A stretch of 8,116 nt of DNA from Ferruginibacter sp. Lineage in GTDB: Bacteria > Bacteroidota > Bacteroidia > Chitinophagales > Chitinophagaceae. The notes below the pieces were generated by a model, which did no database searches, had not been told where the DNA came from, and saw only the letters and a program-made list of their open reading frames with translations. Every line of letters starts with the position of its first letter. Position 1 is the stretch's first letter. A program made the position numbers and the translations under genes. The DNA is taken from positions 1 to 8,116 of the forward strand of contig JAGPDJ010000087.1 in assembly GCA_018057635.1 (NCBI GenBank), read 5' to 3'. Shown one piece after another: positions 7,280-8,116 of the stretch.

Positions 7280-7402
7280 CTCCAGAATGGGGTTATTACT
7301 GCATTTTGTGAAATTAATCATAAAGTTACTACGTAGATATACGAATGAAATCGAGAACAAGTACTTTAGTTTTAATATTCCATGAAAAAAGTTTAAAAAA
7401 GA

Positions 7403-7433
7403 TTTGGCGGTTTATATTTTATCATTACTTTCA
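7403..7433 (+). promoter_or_regulatory. Candidate -33/-7 promoter of the ECF sigma gene
   Basis: TTTG (7403-7406) matches the Bacteroidota -33 element exactly. After a 19-base spacer, the spacing usual for this phylum, TACTTTCA (7426-7433) matches four of six fixed positions of TAnnTTTG. Transcription would begin near 7437-7440, leaving a leader of about 110 bases before the sigma ATG. An alternative box, TATATTTT (7413-7420), matches five of six positions but lacks an upstream partner at good spacing. Confidence 0.45.
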
Positions 7434-7451
7434 CAGTCCAATATCCAATAA

Positions 7452-7544
7452 ATGAAAAGCCGTCGATGCCTATCAGATAGACTTCTACGAAATTTTTCTC
7501 CTTATTGGTTAAAACAACAATCCTTAACCAAACAAAAACTGTAG
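7452..7544 (+). CDS. Possible 30-residue leader peptide upstream of the sigma factor
   Basis: An ATG at 7452 opens a 30-codon frame ending in TAG at 7542-7544, five bases before the sigma ATG. The peptide begins MKSRRCLSDRLLR and carries eight Lys/Arg against one Asp. I recognise no family and see no membrane segment. Its ATG lies 18 bases after the candidate -7 box, much like glyA (17 bases), so it is the first start a ribosome would meet on the mRNA. Its stop lies in the outer inverted-repeat arm, so translating it would disturb that structure. It may still be a chance frame. Confidence 0.3.
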   Translation: MKSRRCLSDRLLRNFSPYWLKQQSLTKQKL

Positions 7545-7548
7545 AAGT
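7481..7548 (+). promoter_or_regulatory. Nested stem-loops directly before the sigma factor start
   Basis: Two perfect 8-bp inverted repeats nest: ACTTCTAC (7481-7488) with GTAGAAGT (7541-7548), and inside it TTGGTTAA (7505-7512) with TTAACCAA (7524-7531) around an 11-base loop. The outer stem can gain a G-U pair at each end (7480/7549 and 7489/7540). It ends at or one base before the sigma ATG (7550). Folded, it would place the start region beside a stem and could limit ribosome access. This is a structural reading by eye with no energy calculation. Confidence 0.45.
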
Positions 7549-7549
7549 T

Positions 7550-8116
7550 ATGAAATGCCTTAACAACCTTACCGACCAACAACTCGTTCACCTTTACATG
7601 GACGGGGATTCAAATGCCCTTGCAACCCTCGTAACCCGTTACAAGGACAAGATCTTCACTTCCATTTACTTACTGGTAAAAGACAAATATCTTGCAGAAG
7701 ATATTTTCCAGGATGTATTTATCCGTATTATAGATACGCTGAGAGGCGGTCGTTATACAGATGAGGGAAAATTCCTGCCATGGGCTATGCGAATTGCCCA
7801 TAATCTGTGTGTTGATCATTTCAGGAAAGTTAAACGCAGTCCGAGCATTAAAACAAGTGATGACCGCGACATTTTTGAAGTATTGAACTTCTCTGAACCC
7901 GGTGCCGACCAGCGCATGATGGCCGATCAAAGCCATGATAAAATAAGGAAAATGATCGACCTGCTGCCGGAAGACCAGCGTGAAGTGATCATCCTGCGCC
8001 ACTATGCCGACCTTAGCTTTAAAGAAATTTCTGCATTAACCAAATGCAGCATCAATACAGCACTGGGAAGGATGCGTTATGGTTTGATAAACCTGCGTAA
8101 AATGATGACAGAAAAA
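7550..8116 (+). CDS. ECF-type RNA polymerase sigma factor (C-terminal end at window edge)
   Basis: The frame gives 189 residues with no stop before the edge; relatives are about 190-200 residues, so only a few residues are probably missing. Sigma region 2 covers about 8-95: LATLVTRYKDKIF (24-36), then KDKYLAEDIFQDVFIRI (44-60), the core-binding and -10-recognition helices, and FLPWAMRIAHNLCVDHFRKVKR (75-96). Region 4 covers about 130-186: LLPEDQREVIILRHYADLSFKEIS (138-161), with a helix-turn-helix ending INTALGRMRYGL (168-179), which contacts the -35-type element. There is no region 1.1 or 3, as expected for the ECF group. The protein redirects RNA polymerase to a set of promoters, often envelope-stress genes. 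The NTALGRMRYGL recognition helix differs from the common NTVKSRLxRA form and resembles, from memory, a widely conserved Bacteroidota ECF lineage. Any anti-sigma partner would lie beyond the window. The ATG is supported by the N-terminal match (LTDQQLVHLYMDGD). Confidence 0.95.
   Translation, partial: MKCLNNLTDQQLVHLYMDGDSNALATLVTRYKDKIFTSIYLLVKDKYLAEDIFQDVFIRIIDTLRGGRYTDEGKFLPWAMRIAHNLCVDHFRKVKRSPSIKTSDDRDIFEVLNFSEPGADQRMMADQSHDKIRKMIDLLPEDQREVIILRHYADLSFKEISALTKCSINTALGRMRYGLINLRKMMTEK

Larger units (their letters stand above)
7263..7549. other. Divergent spacer between uvrA and the sigma factor gene
   Basis: This 287-base AT-rich spacer should hold promoters for both genes. The uvrA side has a candidate -7 box. 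The sigma side has a candidate -33/-7 pair, a short upstream ORF and nested inverted repeats. An 8-base palindrome CTACGTAG sits at 7329-7336 with no assigned role. No tRNA or other known RNA is seen. Confidence 0.6.

Noticed and set aside
1..8116. A hidden defence island, prophage or transposon
   Set aside because: All supported genes are housekeeping or regulatory, with no transposase, integrase, terminal repeats, nuclease-toxin pair or abrupt change in coding style.

Overview
The window looks like an ordinary chromosomal segment from a member of the Bacteroidota, probably Chitinophagaceae or a close relative. Evidence is the DUF4293 membrane protein (a Bacteroidota family), the phylum-typical ECF sigma factor, serine hydroxymethyltransferase and UvrA sequences, the absence of strong Shine-Dalgarno sites, moderate to low GC with AT-rich spacers, and upstream boxes resembling the Bacteroidota -33/-7 promoter (TTTG / TAnnTTTG). 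The family-level placement rests on remembered resemblance, not on a search.

Layout from left to right. Positions 1-710 (minus) hold the N-terminal 236 codons of an FMN-dependent nitronate monooxygenase/FabK-like protein, cut by the window edge. Positions 711-1340 are a 630-base spacer with no credible gene but several inverted and direct repeats. Positions 1341-2342 (minus) encode a sugar-phosphate nucleotidylyltransferase with a C-terminal hexapeptide beta-helix. A 180-base divergent spacer with a large imperfect inverted repeat separates it from glyA (2581-3861, plus), followed 31 bases later by a four-helix DUF4293 membrane protein (3893-4309, plus), probably in one operon. A short convergent junction with a small repeat leads into uvrA (4425-7262, minus). 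Divergent from uvrA, after a 287-base spacer, is an ECF sigma factor gene (7550 to the right edge, plus).

The genes are mostly housekeeping: one-carbon/serine metabolism (glyA), nucleotide excision repair (uvrA), activated-sugar synthesis, flavin-dependent oxidation or reduction, and extracytoplasmic-type transcription control. Nothing ties them into one pathway. I see no mobile element, CRISPR array, tRNA, rRNA, toxin-antitoxin pair or defence system.

The most interesting part is the leader of the ECF sigma gene. It has a good -33/-7 promoter candidate with a 19-base spacer, a 30-codon upstream ORF ending 5 bases before the sigma start, and two nested perfect 8-bp inverted repeats, the outer one ending 1 base before the ATG. 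This suggests translational control of the sigma factor. It is an inference from sequence layout only.
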